A program made the translations under genes and the position numbers. A DNA stretch of 64,000 bases. Origin: Photobacterium jeanii. Lineage in GTDB: Bacteria; Pseudomonadota; Gammaproteobacteria; Enterobacterales; Vibrionaceae. The DNA lies in contig NZ_LVHF01000017.1 in assembly GCF_001650345.1 (NCBI RefSeq), positions 457 to 64,456 of the forward strand. The letters are read 5' to 3'. The notes below the pieces were generated by a model, which saw only the letters and a program-made list of their open reading frames with translations, ran no database searches and had not been told where the DNA came from. Shown here in pieces: positions 46,343-55,682 of this stretch (position 1 is its first letter; each line of letters opens with the position of its first letter).

Positions 46343-47470
46343 TTAACGACGAAGTTCACGAGGGATCGAAATCCTCGGGAACTCTGGTTTACTGGATTGT
46401 CGCCCATGCTGATATTCTTTCATCTGGAAAACGAAAGTCAGAATGTGAGCCACAGCCACGTATAAAGGTGCTGGTACTTCTTGCCACTCATTGGTGGAGT
46501 AGTAAACAGCACGGGTCAGTGGTGGTACTTCCACCACCGGACATTCAAAGCGGCGCGCGACTTGCTGCATTTGCAGCGCCATTTGATCGACGCCTTTGGC
46601 GATCACAAACGGGGCGCCCGCTTTGGATAAATCGTATTTCAACGCTACCGCATAGTGGGTCGGGTTGGTGATCACCACGTCAGCTTGCGGAATAGTTTGG
46701 GTCAAGCTGCGTTGCGACATTTGGCGCTGCAATTGACGGATCCGCGCTTTGACTTCTGGGCGACCTTCGCTGTTTTTGCTCTCTTCCTTGACCTCTTGCT
46801 TGGTCATCTTGAGCTGCTTGGTGTAATCCCAACTGGAGTACGGCAGTTCTAGCACCGCAATAAACAGCAGCGCTAAGCCAAAGCTAAATAGCCCTAACCA
46901 CAGAAAATCGACCGCTTGCAGCATGGCTTGCTCGAGTGATAAGCGCTGTAAGTTGACGATGTCGTTCAAGGTGTGGCGGATCAGCATCACCAAGGTCGCG
47001 ACAATTAAGGTCACCTTGAGAATACTTTTTAGTAGCTCAACCAAAGATTTGGTCGAGAACATGCGCTTGACCCCAGAAATAGGGTTGAGCTTGGAAAACT
47101 TCGGTTGTGCCGCTTTCGACGACAGGTTCCAGCCGCCGCGCAGCAGATTGGCGAGGATAGTAACCACTACCAACAAACCCAGCATCGGCCCGATGGCCGC
47201 GACCATCAGCCATAGACTTTCGCTTAAATGGTTGAGCATCAGGTGGCTATCAAAAGCCGCCGCTTTGGGAAGCGCCATATTCAAGCGACTCACTTGGCGA
47301 AACATCTCAGCCAGAGTGCCACCAAAACTGGTGAGCAGTAGTGCGCTGCCCAAAATCATCATCGCCGTCACCAGCTCTTTGGAGCGCGGAAGGTTACCGT
47401 CTTCACGTGCCTTACGGAGTTTCTGCTGACTGGGCTGTTCCGTTTTGTCCTGACTACTGTCATTGCTCAT
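46343..47470 (-). CDS. flhB: Flagellar export switch protein FlhB (lateral system)
   Basis: FlhB is the substrate-specificity switch of the flagellar export apparatus. The 375-residue product has four hydrophobic segments in its N-terminal part and a cytoplasmic C-terminal domain. The latter contains the self-cleavage motif NPTH at residues 269-272 (VVITNPTHYAVAL), whose cleavage switches export from hook to filament proteins. The start overlaps the end of fliR by 4 nt (ATGA), implying translational coupling. A proline/charged tail after residue 355 is longer than strictly required. Confidence 0.96.
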   Translation of the reverse strand: MSNDSSQDKTEQPSQQKLRKAREDGNLPRSKELVTAMMILGSALLLTSFGGTLAEMFRQVSRLNMALPKAAAFDSHLMLNHLSESLWLMVAAIGPMLGLLVVVTILANLLRGGWNLSSKAAQPKFSKLNPISGVKRMFSTKSLVELLKSILKVTLIVATLVMLIRHTLNDIVNLQRLSLEQAMLQAVDFLWLGLFSFGLALLFIAVLELPYSSWDYTKQLKMTKQEVKEESKNSEGRPEVKARIRQLQRQMSQRSLTQTIPQADVVITNPTHYAVALKYDLSKAGAPFVIAKGVDQMALQMQQVARRFECPVVEVPPLTRAVYYSTNEWQEVPAPLYVAVAHILTFVFQMKEYQHGRQSSKPEFPRISIPRELRR

Positions 47471-48246
47471 GGCTGCACCTCCTCTAGCGTCAGCATCAGC
47501 GACAGGGTTTCACTGCATAAGCGAGTGAAATTCTCTGGGATCCCTGAGGTGGTGATCAGTAAGCAAATCAAACCCAATAACATGGTCATTGGGAAACCAA
47601 GGGCGAATACGTTTAGCTGTGGTGCGGCGCGGTTCATCATACCGAACGCTCCGTTCACCAATAACATGGCGCATACCGCTGGCAAAGACAGCAATAATGC
47701 TGCCGCCATCATCCAACCAAAACGCAGTACTATGGTGTGTAGCGCCGTTTGGCTGAGCCAGTCACCGACCGGCCAAATATTGAAACTTTGCACGAGCACA
47801 TCGAGGGCCACTAAGTGACCGTCGAGAGCAAGAAATAGCAGCAGGGCGTACAGTTGGTAGTATTTACCAATAGCCGGAATGCTTACCCCGTTGATCGGGT
47901 CATTCATCATTGCCATCCCGAGACCCATCTGCATCGACAAGATTTGACCCATGGTGGTGAAGACGGCAAATAAGAGGTCGAGTAGTAGTGCCAGCATGGC
48001 ACCAATGATCATTTGCTGCCCCGCCAGCAATAGAGCATCAATCGATAAGGGATCGACTTCAGGCATCGCTGGCATTAAAGGTGCTGCTAATACACTGATT
48101 ATCAGGGCTAAGCCAACGCGGACGCGCGCTGGAATCTGGCTGCCACCAAAGATTGGCATCAGCATTAGGGCGGCGCTAATACGAAAAAACGGCCACCAAA
48201 TTTGGCCGATTAGCGCGGTGAGTTGGGCGGCGGATAGCTCTAACAC
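47467..48246 (-). CDS. fliR: Flagellar export gate protein FliR (lateral system)
   Basis: FliR forms the core export channel with FliP and FliQ. The 259-residue product has about seven hydrophobic segments and the typical N-terminal block LIGQIWWPFFRISAALMLMP and GLALIISVLAAPL. It starts at GTG (48246), 3 nt downstream of the fliQ stop, and overlaps flhB by 4 nt. It belongs to the tightly packed fliP-Q-R-flhB set of the lateral system. Confidence 0.95.
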   Translation of the reverse strand: MLELSAAQLTALIGQIWWPFFRISAALMLMPIFGGSQIPARVRVGLALIISVLAAPLMPAMPEVDPLSIDALLLAGQQMIIGAMLALLLDLLFAVFTTMGQILSMQMGLGMAMMNDPINGVSIPAIGKYYQLYALLLFLALDGHLVALDVLVQSFNIWPVGDWLSQTALHTIVLRFGWMMAAALLLSLPAVCAMLLVNGAFGMMNRAAPQLNVFALGFPMTMLLGLICLLITTSGIPENFTRLCSETLSLMLTLEEVQP

Positions 48247-48249
48247 GGG

Positions 48250-48519
48250 CTATCCAATTAAATGCGGTATATCGAGGAACAGGCGGGTGAAGAGATCGCC
48301 AAGGGTACGCAATAGCCAAGGTCCGGCAAAGCCTAACATCGCGAGCGTAACCAAAAGACGTGGCAGAAAACTCAGCGTTTGTTCGTTAATTTGGGTTGCG
48401 GCTTGGAAAATACTCACCACCAGACCGACCAACAAACTTGGAACGATCAGCACGCATACCATGCTAACGATGATGACTAAGGCATCACCAAAAAACGCGG
48501 CAACAAACTCAGAACCCAT
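48250..48519 (-). CDS. fliQ: Flagellar export gate protein FliQ (lateral system)
   Basis: FliQ is a small two-helix component of the FliPQR export channel. The 89-residue product has two hydrophobic hairpin helices separated by a short loop containing QAATQINEQTLSFLPRL, the family signature. Length is standard (E. coli 89). It follows fliP with 31 nt between them and lies 3 nt upstream of fliR. Confidence 0.95.
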   Translation of the reverse strand: MGSEFVAAFFGDALVIIVSMVCVLIVPSLLVGLVVSIFQAATQINEQTLSFLPRLLVTLAMLGFAGPWLLRTLGDLFTRLFLDIPHLIG

Positions 48520-48550
48520 AATGCCCTCTCGTGTTTATGCGGTGATGGGG

Positions 48551-49279
48551 TTAGCCGAAGCTGGCACTTAGGGTGCCGACGGTCATAGACCAGCCATCGA
48601 CCATCACAAAAATCATCAGCTTGAACGGCAGCGAAATGATCAGTGGCGATAGCATCATCATACCCATGGCCATCAAGACACTGGCGACCACGATGTCGAT
48701 GATCAGGAACGGAATAAACAGCATGAAGCCGATTTGGAAAGCGGTCTTGAGTTCACTTAATACAAAAGCTGGCATCAAGATCAAAAAATCGAGATCTTCT
48801 AGCTTATCGGGCGCAGGCTCGTTAGCAATGCGCAGGATTTGCTCTAAGTCGGTTTCACGGGTTTGTTGCAACATAAACTGACGCAGTGGTTTAGCACCAA
48901 TATCGGCGGCTTGTTGCAAAGTGATTTGGTTTTCTTGGTAAGGCACAACGGCATTATCGTAGATGTCGTACAGTACCGGACGCATGATAAACAGCGTCAG
49001 GGTCATGGCGATACCAATTAAGATGCGGTTAGGTGGGCTTTGTTGCAAACCCATGGCTTGGCGTAAGATCCCGAGCACAATGATGATACGGGTGAAGCTG
49101 GTCACCATCAGTAACATGGCTGGCAAGAAGGCCAGCGCAGTCATCATCAAGAAGACTTGCAGCTTAACGCTGTATTCCTCAGGACCCGCAGGACCATTGA
49201 TGGTCAGCAGTGAGAGGTCTTGTGCCCATGCCGGTGTTGCAGCCAGAAGGGCTAAACTCACCCAAGCCAGCTTACGCAT
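48551..49279 (-). CDS. fliP: Flagellar export gate protein FliP (lateral system)
   Basis: FliP makes up most of the export channel at the centre of the basal body. The 242-residue product has a cleavable signal (MRKLAWVSLALLAATPAWAQ), then the conserved block LAFLPAMLLMVTSFTRIIIV, GLQQSPPNRILIGIAMTLT, and the C-terminal EDLDFLILMPAFVLSELKTA. Length matches the family. It starts on the last base of fliN, so the two are coupled. No fliO, which in many polar systems lies between fliN and fliP, is present. Confidence 0.96.
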   Translation of the reverse strand: MRKLAWVSLALLAATPAWAQDLSLLTINGPAGPEEYSVKLQVFLMMTALAFLPAMLLMVTSFTRIIIVLGILRQAMGLQQSPPNRILIGIAMTLTLFIMRPVLYDIYDNAVVPYQENQITLQQAADIGAKPLRQFMLQQTRETDLEQILRIANEPAPDKLEDLDFLILMPAFVLSELKTAFQIGFMLFIPFLIIDIVVASVLMAMGMMMLSPLIISLPFKLMIFVMVDGWSMTVGTLSASFG

Positions 49280-49638
49280 TATTTGGTGAGTCCTTTGAGC
49301 ATGTCGTTGTCGTCGACAACATCAACGAGGCGCAGACCGTATTTGTTGTTCACGATAACTACTTCAGCGTGACCAAGAAGGGTGCCGTTTACTTTTACGT
49401 CCATTGCTTCGCCGCTTAGCTTATCAAGCTCGATCACTGTACCTAGACCCACATTCATTAGGTCGCCCACCATGAGTTCGGTGCTAGCCACTTCCAGCGT
49501 CAGGTTCACAGGGATGTTGCGAATGAAGCTCATGTCTTGTGCTGGCGCATTCATTGCACTTGGCATTGGGTCTTGGCCAAGGCTACCTAGGTCAAGATCA
49601 TCCAAATCGATATTTAAATCAGTCGCTTGTTCGGTCAT
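49279..49638 (-). CDS. fliN: Flagellar motor switch protein FliN (lateral system)
   Basis: FliN forms the lower C-ring with FliM. The 119-residue product has an acidic, disordered N-terminus (DLNIDLDDLDLGSLGQ) and a C-terminal SpoA domain: VNLTLEVASTELMVGDLMN, GTVIELDKLSGEAMDVKVNG and VNNKYGLRLVDVV. It shares one base with fliP and follows fliM by 12 nt. Confidence 0.95.
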   Translation of the reverse strand: MTEQATDLNIDLDDLDLGSLGQDPMPSAMNAPAQDMSFIRNIPVNLTLEVASTELMVGDLMNVGLGTVIELDKLSGEAMDVKVNGTLLGHAEVVIVNNKYGLRLVDVVDDNDMLKGLTK

Positions 49639-49650
49639 TGTTATTCCTAG

Positions 49651-50544
49651 TTATTGTTTGATCACGCTTTGTACTTGCAGAACCAAGCTGGCATTGTTTT
49701 CAGCCACTCGCGCGGTATATAGCGCGGTGTTGCCAGCACGTACCGTTACTTCACTTGGAAGTTCCACCGGGATCACATCACCGGCTTTAAGGTCCATGAC
49801 AGTACCTAGCGATAAACGGCGTTCAGCAAGCGTGGTGGTCAGATGCATTGGAGCCTGACAGATTTTGCTTTGAATTCGTGCTTGGAGTTCAGGGTCAGTA
49901 TCGATATCAATTGGCTTTTGCTGATCGCGCAAAAAATCCAAACCCGCGAACGGTAAGGAAATGGCTAACCAACCTTTGTGCCCAGCAACTTCCATACTGA
50001 AGTGACACACCTGATAAAGCTGATTCGTTTGGGTGACATTACCTAAACGCAGGGTGTTTTTTTCGGTTAGCTGACTTTGCCAATTTGTGATGCTGTGCCA
50101 ACCATTGGAAAATTGTTCCAGCGCGACACAGAAAAAACGCTCCACTAAGCGTAATTCGGTATCGCTCATTTCTTTGCGGCTGCGTTGGTTTTTCGCGAGA
50201 CCACCAAAGAAGAGATCGACCATCGCAAATAATAATTCACCATCAATAGCGATGGTGCCGTGAAGATCGTGCGGCGACACAATGAACTCACGGTATAGCG
50301 AAGGTGTTGGCATCTGTTGCAAGTACTCTTGCAACTTGAGGGTATCTTGCTGCTCAAGCGTGAAAGCGACTGGGTGACGTAGCAAGTGATGGAACGACTG
50401 GCGAGCAGTACGTTCAAACTGTTTGCATACGTTATCGATAATAGCTTGCAGCGCACCAATGCGGTGTTCAGGGCTGGCTAGATCAAAGTCGCGTACGTCG
50501 ACTTGATCAGTATTGGATATGATTTTGCTTTTTTTAGTCATCAT
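49651..50544 (-). CDS. fliM: Flagellar motor switch protein FliM (lateral system)
   Basis: FliM is the middle C-ring protein that couples FliG orientation to signal input. I chose the ATG at 50544 (MMTKKSK, 297 residues); a TTG at 50553 opens the longer frame, and another ATG is at 50541. The middle domain and C-terminal SpoA domain are recognisable (AERRLSLGTVMDLKAGDVIPVE). It is about 37 residues shorter than E. coli FliM. The N-terminal CheY-binding peptide (LSQxEIDALL type) is missing, and the GGxG loop reads GGLA at residues 114-117. First gene of the minus-strand operon, divergent from motY across 633 nt. Confidence 0.92.
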   Translation of the reverse strand: MMTKKSKIISNTDQVDVRDFDLASPEHRIGALQAIIDNVCKQFERTARQSFHHLLRHPVAFTLEQQDTLKLQEYLQQMPTPSLYREFIVSPHDLHGTIAIDGELLFAMVDLFFGGLAKNQRSRKEMSDTELRLVERFFCVALEQFSNGWHSITNWQSQLTEKNTLRLGNVTQTNQLYQVCHFSMEVAGHKGWLAISLPFAGLDFLRDQQKPIDIDTDPELQARIQSKICQAPMHLTTTLAERRLSLGTVMDLKAGDVIPVELPSEVTVRAGNTALYTARVAENNASLVLQVQSVIKQ

Positions 50545-51177
50545 AATTGGCAAACTATCTAGCTAACTGTCAACTGCAACGCGTCGTATATTCATGAAAC
50601 AAAAGCTGTTTATAACTGAATATATAACTCAGCTTAAACAACTCGGTTATAAATAAAAAAATGAATGAAAATTTTAAAAAATTAAAATAAATATTTTAAC
50701 AAATGATGCTGTTCGTTTTTATTAATTATATTTTTTACGGCATCATAGATTTGGCGTGAGAGACTACCTTTAGAGGGTATCGATTGTCAAACTAATCCCG
50801 CTCACCTTTAGGTATATTATACGGTACATTGTTTTGTTTGTCTTGGTGAGTTATTTATCGCTAAATTTAACGTTTATTTGACTGCTTAGTGTTCATTTTA
50901 TTGACAGTTGACATGTCCTAGTTAATGCATTCTTATTAGCGCCATAAATAAAATATATAAACACTCATTTAAGCCCTTAAATACATTTACGCTCGCTGCA
51001 TATTTAACTGTGTCAATATTTCGTCTCGCTTTTGTAAGCTCCTGATTTAAAGGTGCTTTATTAAGGCGATAAAATTATTTGATATTTTTGTTTAAGTTAA
51101 TTGATTGCGTGGTCGCTTAACTGTTTTTTATGGCTCTAAATAACTTGTTGGCGTGATCTCTTAACTTGGAGTTATTA
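50545..51177. other. AT-rich divergent intergenic region between fliM and motY
   Basis: These 633 nt are distinctly more A+T-rich than the flanks and hold no open frame I would support. A search by eye for a sigma-54 pattern (GG-N10-GC) found none well matched in either orientation. The perfect palindrome GTATATTATAC (50812-50822 region) and tandem TTGACA boxes at 50901 and 50908 are the only marked sequences. It most likely carries the control region for the top of the lateral hierarchy. Confidence 0.5.
50908..50936 (+). promoter_or_regulatory. Candidate sigma-70 promoter for motY-lafK
   Basis: Perfect TTGACA (50908-50913), 17-nt spacer, TCTTAT (50931-50936); a second TTGACA begins 7 nt earlier. 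It would leave a 235-nt leader. A sigma-70-type promoter fits a regulator gene that must act before sigma-54 genes. Confidence 0.4.
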
Positions 51178-52053
51178 ATGTTGGTCATTTTTAGAGCAAT
51201 TTTAGCTCTATTTTTGTTTGTTTCTTGTTCGGTTAGTGCGAAGGTGATTAATTGGTCGTCTGCTTTGGATGATAGCTCATGGCATTTTTCCGGCAGCAAG
51301 ACGTCATGTGTGCTTTCCCATCCGGTACATCAATTTGGCACTGTGAAAATAATTTCAGAGGCAGGCGAAAAAACGCGTTTATTACTTAATTCAACCAAAG
51401 TTAAGACTTTAAATAACGTTGTAAATATTGAATCAATATCACCTCCTTGGCTAAAAAACTCTGAAGTTGAACTTTACCCTTATCGCTATGGTTATATTTC
51501 ACCATCCGATAACTCATTAATTGTTAATGATGTTGAGAATGTTGTTAATGAATTAAATAACGGTCGATGGGTGGCAATTAATTTGACGGATAAGCGTCAA
51601 ATTAATAACACGGTGATTGTTCAGAATATAAATATTGAGCAATCAGTTTCTGATTATTTGCAATGTCAGAACCAGTTGATTGCATTTAACTATCAACAAA
51701 TTAGAGATTCTGTCTTTTATTTTAAACCTGGCTCAACGCACTTGAACCCTCAAGTAATTAAGAAGCTGGAAGGAATTGCGGAATATATTGATATTGATTC
51801 CAAAGTTCGCAAAGTGTTGATTGATGGCTACTCAGATCAAAGTGGTCAATTTAGTTCCAAGATGCGTATTTCTCGCCAGCGTGCCGATGAAGTGGCTGCA
51901 ATGCTAATGGAGCTTGGGGTTCCCCATCAATTAATCCAAATTCGTTCGCATGGTGATCGTTACTTGGCTTCTAGCCTAACGACTCCCCAAGCGTTGCAGT
52001 TAAATCGTCGCGTAACCGTTAGGCTGGTGCGAAAATCAGGAGCAAGTTCATGA
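51178..52053 (+). CDS. motY: MotY-like sodium/lateral motor protein with OmpA domain
   Basis: MotY is the T-ring component that holds stator units around the motor by binding peptidoglycan. The 291-residue product starts at ATG 51178 with GGAG 6 nt upstream (a TTG at 51166 opens the same frame). It has a signal peptide ([21 protein letters not shown]), a MotY-type N-terminal domain beginning [17 protein letters not shown], and a C-terminal OmpA-like domain (about 190-285, [20 protein letters not shown]). Its base composition is clearly richer in A+T than lafK and the fli genes. The stop overlaps the lafK start by 4 nt (ATGA). Position before lafK matches lateral clusters of Vibrio parahaemolyticus. 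Confidence 0.9.
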   Translation: MLVIFRAILALFLFVSCSVSAKVINWSSALDDSSWHFSGSKTSCVLSHPVHQFGTVKIISEAGEKTRLLLNSTKVKTLNNVVNIESISPPWLKNSEVELYPYRYGYISPSDNSLIVNDVENVVNELNNGRWVAINLTDKRQINNTVIVQNINIEQSVSDYLQCQNQLIAFNYQQIRDSVFYFKPGSTHLNPQVIKKLEGIAEYIDIDSKVRKVLIDGYSDQSGQFSSKMRISRQRADEVAAMLMELGVPHQLIQIRSHGDRYLASSLTTPQALQLNRRVTVRLVRKSGASS

Positions 52054-53543
52054 CAGCAACAACTTGGCAAGTGCTGATGTTTCACCCCCAGCATCCGGTA
52101 TTAGACAGTGTGTTAGCCGGCGGCGAAGCGCAAGGGTACCAATTAACCCGCGCTACCAATGTGATGAACTGTTTATGTCAGCTTGATAGCAAAGCGTGGG
52201 ACTTACTGTTAGTGCCTGCGTGTTTGGCCGACGGTAGCGAAGCCAGCGATGTGATCGCCTTGGCGCGTCGCCAAGGGTATAACGGCCCGATTGCGGTACT
52301 GTCTGAGTTATCGCATGTCAGTCAAGTTAGCCAAGCGTTGCAAATGGGGGCGACCGATTATCTGTTGATCCCATTTGGTCATACTCATCTTGCGCAGCTA
52401 GTTCAACGCATTATGCAAACCAAGCAGTCGAGCTCGTCAGTGGTCGCAGAAGCGGCGCAGAGTAAGCAGCTGCTGCAATTGGCACAGCGTGTCGCGCAAA
52501 CCGATGCTTCAGTGTTGATCAATGGTGAAAGTGGTACTGGCAAAGAAGTGCTAGCGCGTTTTATCCACGATGCGTCACCGCGTGCTAAGGCGCCATTTGT
52601 TGCCATTAACTGCGCTGCGATCCCTGAAACCATGATTGAGTCGATTCTGTTTGGTCACACCAAAGGGGCGTTCACGGGGGCTGCATCAGCTCAGCCGGGT
52701 AAGTTGGAAGTCGCCAACGGCGGTACGTTACTGCTTGATGAAATTGCCGAGCTGCCTTTAGCTCTGCAAACCAAATTACTGCGTGTGCTGCAGGAAAAAG
52801 AAGTAGAGCGTTTAGGTAGTCACCAGAAGATCAAACTTGATATTCGAGTGCTGGCGGCAACCAACCAAAATTTAGAAAAGGCGGTTGCTGAAGGTCGCTT
52901 CCGTGCTGATCTTTACTATCGCTTGAACGTGTTCCCATTATGCTGCGCTTCATTGCGCGATCGCCCTGATGACATCATTCCACTGGCTGAACACTTGTTG
53001 GATCGCCATATGATGCCAGGTCAAGCGTCGACACACTTTACCGACTCTGCCAAGCAAGCGCTTAAAGCGTATTCGTGGCCGGGCAACGTACGTGAGCTGG
53101 AAAACATCATTCAGCGCGCGTTAGTGATGAGCCACGGTTGTTTGATCCGTGCGCAAGACTTATTGCTGCCGGGTCAACCTGTGGTGAGCGAGTCAGTGGT
53201 TAGCACTCGCGATGTGGTGCTGACCGATGCGGTTGCGTCATCAACACCGATGCCAATCGAGCATGCCGCCCCTGAAATGCAAATGCCTGAATTGGGTGAG
53301 GTGTCGTCAGAGCAAAGTCCGGCCGGGGTGAGCCCATCATCGGCTGGTACTAAGAAACGTCCGAATTTACAAAAAAGCCGTAAGCAAGCGGAGTTCAATA
53401 CCATTATCGAGACCTTGCGTCGCTTCAATGGTCACCGTAGCAAAACGGCGCAAGAGTTAGGGGTTTCGACCCGAGCACTACGCTATAAACTGCAAACCAT
53501 GCGCGAGCAAGGACTGGATGTCGAGCAAATGCTGGCCAGTTAA
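52050..53543 (+). CDS. lafK: Lateral flagellar sigma-54-dependent activator LafK
   Basis: LafK activates sigma-54 promoters of early and middle lateral flagellar genes. The 497-residue product has an N-terminal receiver-like region (about 1-125), in which the phosphoacceptor Asp is replaced (DLLLVP, Pro at 56) and the conserved Lys by Ile107 ([10 protein letters not shown]). The AAA+ core has Walker A GESGTGKE (159-166), the sigma-54 contact loop GAFTGA (206-211) and Walker B TLLLDE (226-231), with [13 protein letters not shown] downstream. A Ser/Pro linker (about 375-435) leads to a Fis-type helix-turn-helix ([20 protein letters not shown]). It overlaps motY and precedes the fliE operon. Confidence 0.93.
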   Translation: MTATTWQVLMFHPQHPVLDSVLAGGEAQGYQLTRATNVMNCLCQLDSKAWDLLLVPACLADGSEASDVIALARRQGYNGPIAVLSELSHVSQVSQALQMGATDYLLIPFGHTHLAQLVQRIMQTKQSSSSVVAEAAQSKQLLQLAQRVAQTDASVLINGESGTGKEVLARFIHDASPRAKAPFVAINCAAIPETMIESILFGHTKGAFTGAASAQPGKLEVANGGTLLLDEIAELPLALQTKLLRVLQEKEVERLGSHQKIKLDIRVLAATNQNLEKAVAEGRFRADLYYRLNVFPLCCASLRDRPDDIIPLAEHLLDRHMMPGQASTHFTDSAKQALKAYSWPGNVRELENIIQRALVMSHGCLIRAQDLLLPGQPVVSESVVSTRDVVLTDAVASSTPMPIEHAAPEMQMPELGEVSSEQSPAGVSPSSAGTKKRPNLQKSRKQAEFNTIIETLRRFNGHRSKTAQELGVSTRALRYKLQTMREQGLDVEQMLAS

Positions 53544-53620
53544 TAGTTTTATTATTTCGAAATAAGCGGCTGTTCATCAGCCAATAACAATATTGTTTTT
53601 AGTGTTTTAGAGAGCTTCTA

Positions 53621-53965
53621 ATGCAAGAAAAAGTCCTGTTAATGCAGCAGCCTTTGAGCCAAATGGCCGAGGTGCAGGCCCAAATTCAATCATTCGATGC
53701 GATTAAGATCGCACCGAACCCGATCACCACTCCTCAAGCGCAAGCCGTGGACTTTACCCAAGTGATCACCAACACCCTGAACAATGTCGACCAGCAAGGT
53801 CGTGATGCGTCAGCCAAGATGACAGCGGTAGATACTGGTCAAAGCGATGACTTGGTTGGGGCTATGGTCGCAAGCCAAAAAGCCAGCCTAGCTTTTTCAG
53901 CTATGGTGCAAGTGCGTAATAAGCTGATGACAGCTTACGACGATGTCATGAAGATGCCAGTGTAG
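53621..53965 (+). CDS. fliE: Flagellar hook-basal body protein FliE (lateral system)
   Basis: FliE joins the MS ring to the proximal rod and is the first protein exported. The 114-residue product has the family's helical layout and the C-terminal signature MVASQKASLAFSAMVQVRNKLMTAYDDVMKMPV, split here by prose. It starts 77 nt after lafK; the gap includes a GGCTG/CAGCC stem-loop (53568-53582) in which GG-N10-GC spacing resembles, weakly, a sigma-54 box. fliF follows 13 nt later. Confidence 0.93.
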   Translation: MQEKVLLMQQPLSQMAEVQAQIQSFDAIKIAPNPITTPQAQAVDFTQVITNTLNNVDQQGRDASAKMTAVDTGQSDDLVGAMVASQKASLAFSAMVQVRNKLMTAYDDVMKMPV

Positions 53966-53978
53966 TGGGATTGGGTAA

Positions 53979-55682
53979 GTGACTGAAGTAATGAAGCAGA
54001 AGCTGGCAACAATGGCTAGCCCAGCAGGCGTAGGTCGCCTGTTTTCTGGTATGCGCTTGGCAGGTTTTCTGATGGGCATTGCTGCCTTGGTAACCGTGGC
54101 AGTGGTATTAGGCTTATGGCAGGGCAATAGCCAGTATCGTCCCTTGTACGGTGAAACCGAGCAGTTTGACCGTAGCCAAGTGATCTCGGTGCTGGAAGAA
54201 AAAGGGCTGGATTACTATATCGAGCCGCAAAAAGGCAGCGTCATGGTTGCGCGCGATAGTTTAGGTCAAGCGCGTTTAGCGCTGGCGGCGGCTGGTGTGG
54301 AAGCGCAATTGCCAACGGGTTTGGAAATCCTGAACCAAGACTCTAGCTTAGGCACGAGTCAATTTGTGGAAAATGCGCGTTACCGCCACGGCTTAGAAGG
54401 CGAATTAGCACGCAGCATCATGGCACTTGATGCGGTGCAAAATGTGCGTGTGCACTTGGCGATGCCAAAGCAAACCTTGTTTGTCCGTCGCGATAAAGCC
54501 CAAGCGTCAGCGTCAGTGGTGTTATCGTTAGCACCGGGTGCTGTACTTGATAGCGAGCAAGTGACGGCGATTGTTAACTTGGTGGCTGGCAGTGTACCTG
54601 AGCTTTCTGCAGAGCAAGTTACGGTGATCGACCAACAAGGTAATTTGTTGTCGGCATTGGTTGGTGAAGGCCGCCATGGCAAGAACAGCAGTGCTTACCT
54701 TGATTACGTGCAAAAACTGGAAGCGAGTTACATCAACCGTGCTTCGCGCATGCTACGCCCTATGGTGGGGGGGGATAACTTCCAAGTGGAAGTGGCTGCA
54801 GATGTAAACTTCGACCGTACCGAATCAACTCAAGAACTGTATGCCCCTGAAGGGACGGTTCGTTCTGAATTTAACTCTTATGATCGCCGTGCAGGTCAAG
54901 CTGCCCAAGGTGTACCGGGTGCATTGAGTAACCGTCCACCGGAAGAAGGTGACGAAGATAAAGATCCAAATGCGGGTAATGAGCGTGGTGAAAGCTCACG
55001 TGAGTACGTGATGGATCGCACCATGAAGCATACTTACTTCCAGCAAGGTCAGGTTGAGCGTTTAAGCGTATCTGTACTGTTAAATGGTGAGCCAGATGCG
55101 TTCACGCCAGCAAAACTAGACAGTATTCGTCAGATGCTTAGCGATGCGATGGGGATCAATGCCGATCGTGGCGATCGTTTTAGCCTTCATGTGTACCCAT
55201 TTAGCAAAGTGGATCAGCAACTGCTGGGTGAAGAGCCTGTGTGGTGGATGCAAAACGTATGGCTTGATTACCTACGTTACATTCTGTCTGCGATTGTGGC
55301 GCTAGTGATTCTATTGGTTGTGGTGCGTCCTGCGCTACGTCAATTAGCGGGCGAGCGTAAAACGGGCAACGAATTGAGCCCGGTAATGGCAGATCCAACG
55401 GCAGCTAATGCGACCAACAGCACTGCTGTGGCGAATGTTGCGACGCCAGCGGATGCGACGCCAGAAGCTGAATTAGAAGCTCCTGCTGCGGCAAGTGCAC
55501 CATCAGAAGCGGCAACCTTGAGTTCAGCTGTGGTGCCAGAAGATGTGTTGCCTGAACTGCCAAGCCCTGAGACTGGCTTGGAAATTCAAACCTCTTACTT
55601 ACAGACGTTATCGGAGAAAGAGCCGGAACGTGTTGCTCATGTTGTTAAACAATGGATAACCCCGAAAGATGCAGACAAGTGA
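53979..55682 (+). CDS. fliF: Flagellar MS-ring protein FliF (lateral system)
   Basis: FliF builds the MS ring in the inner membrane, the platform of the motor. The 567-residue product has a first transmembrane segment (about 27-45), ring-building YscJ-type domains with GLEILNQDSSLGTSQFVENA and LDAVQNVRVHLAMPKQTLFV, and a second transmembrane segment (about 430-450, YILSAIVALVILLVVVRPAL). The C-terminal tail binds FliG (LSEKEPERVAHVVKQWI). Start GTG at 53979; ATG at 53991 is an alternative. It overlaps fliG by 14 nt. Confidence 0.95.
   Translation: MTEVMKQKLATMASPAGVGRLFSGMRLAGFLMGIAALVTVAVVLGLWQGNSQYRPLYGETEQFDRSQVISVLEEKGLDYYIEPQKGSVMVARDSLGQARLALAAAGVEAQLPTGLEILNQDSSLGTSQFVENARYRHGLEGELARSIMALDAVQNVRVHLAMPKQTLFVRRDKAQASASVVLSLAPGAVLDSEQVTAIVNLVAGSVPELSAEQVTVIDQQGNLLSALVGEGRHGKNSSAYLDYVQKLEASYINRASRMLRPMVGGDNFQVEVAADVNFDRTESTQELYAPEGTVRSEFNSYDRRAGQAAQGVPGALSNRPPEEGDEDKDPNAGNERGESSREYVMDRTMKHTYFQQGQVERLSVSVLLNGEPDAFTPAKLDSIRQMLSDAMGINADRGDRFSLHVYPFSKVDQQLLGEEPVWWMQNVWLDYLRYILSAIVALVILLVVVRPALRQLAGERKTGNELSPVMADPTAANATNSTAVANVATPADATPEAELEAPAAASAPSEAATLSSAVVPEDVLPELPSPETGLEIQTSYLQTLSEKEPERVAHVVKQWITPKDADK

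Noticed and set aside
53560..53590. Sigma-54 promoter before fliE
   Set aside because: GG-N10-GC spacing is met by CGGCTGTTCATCAGC, but flanking bases do not fit the consensus and the match arises from a small palindrome.
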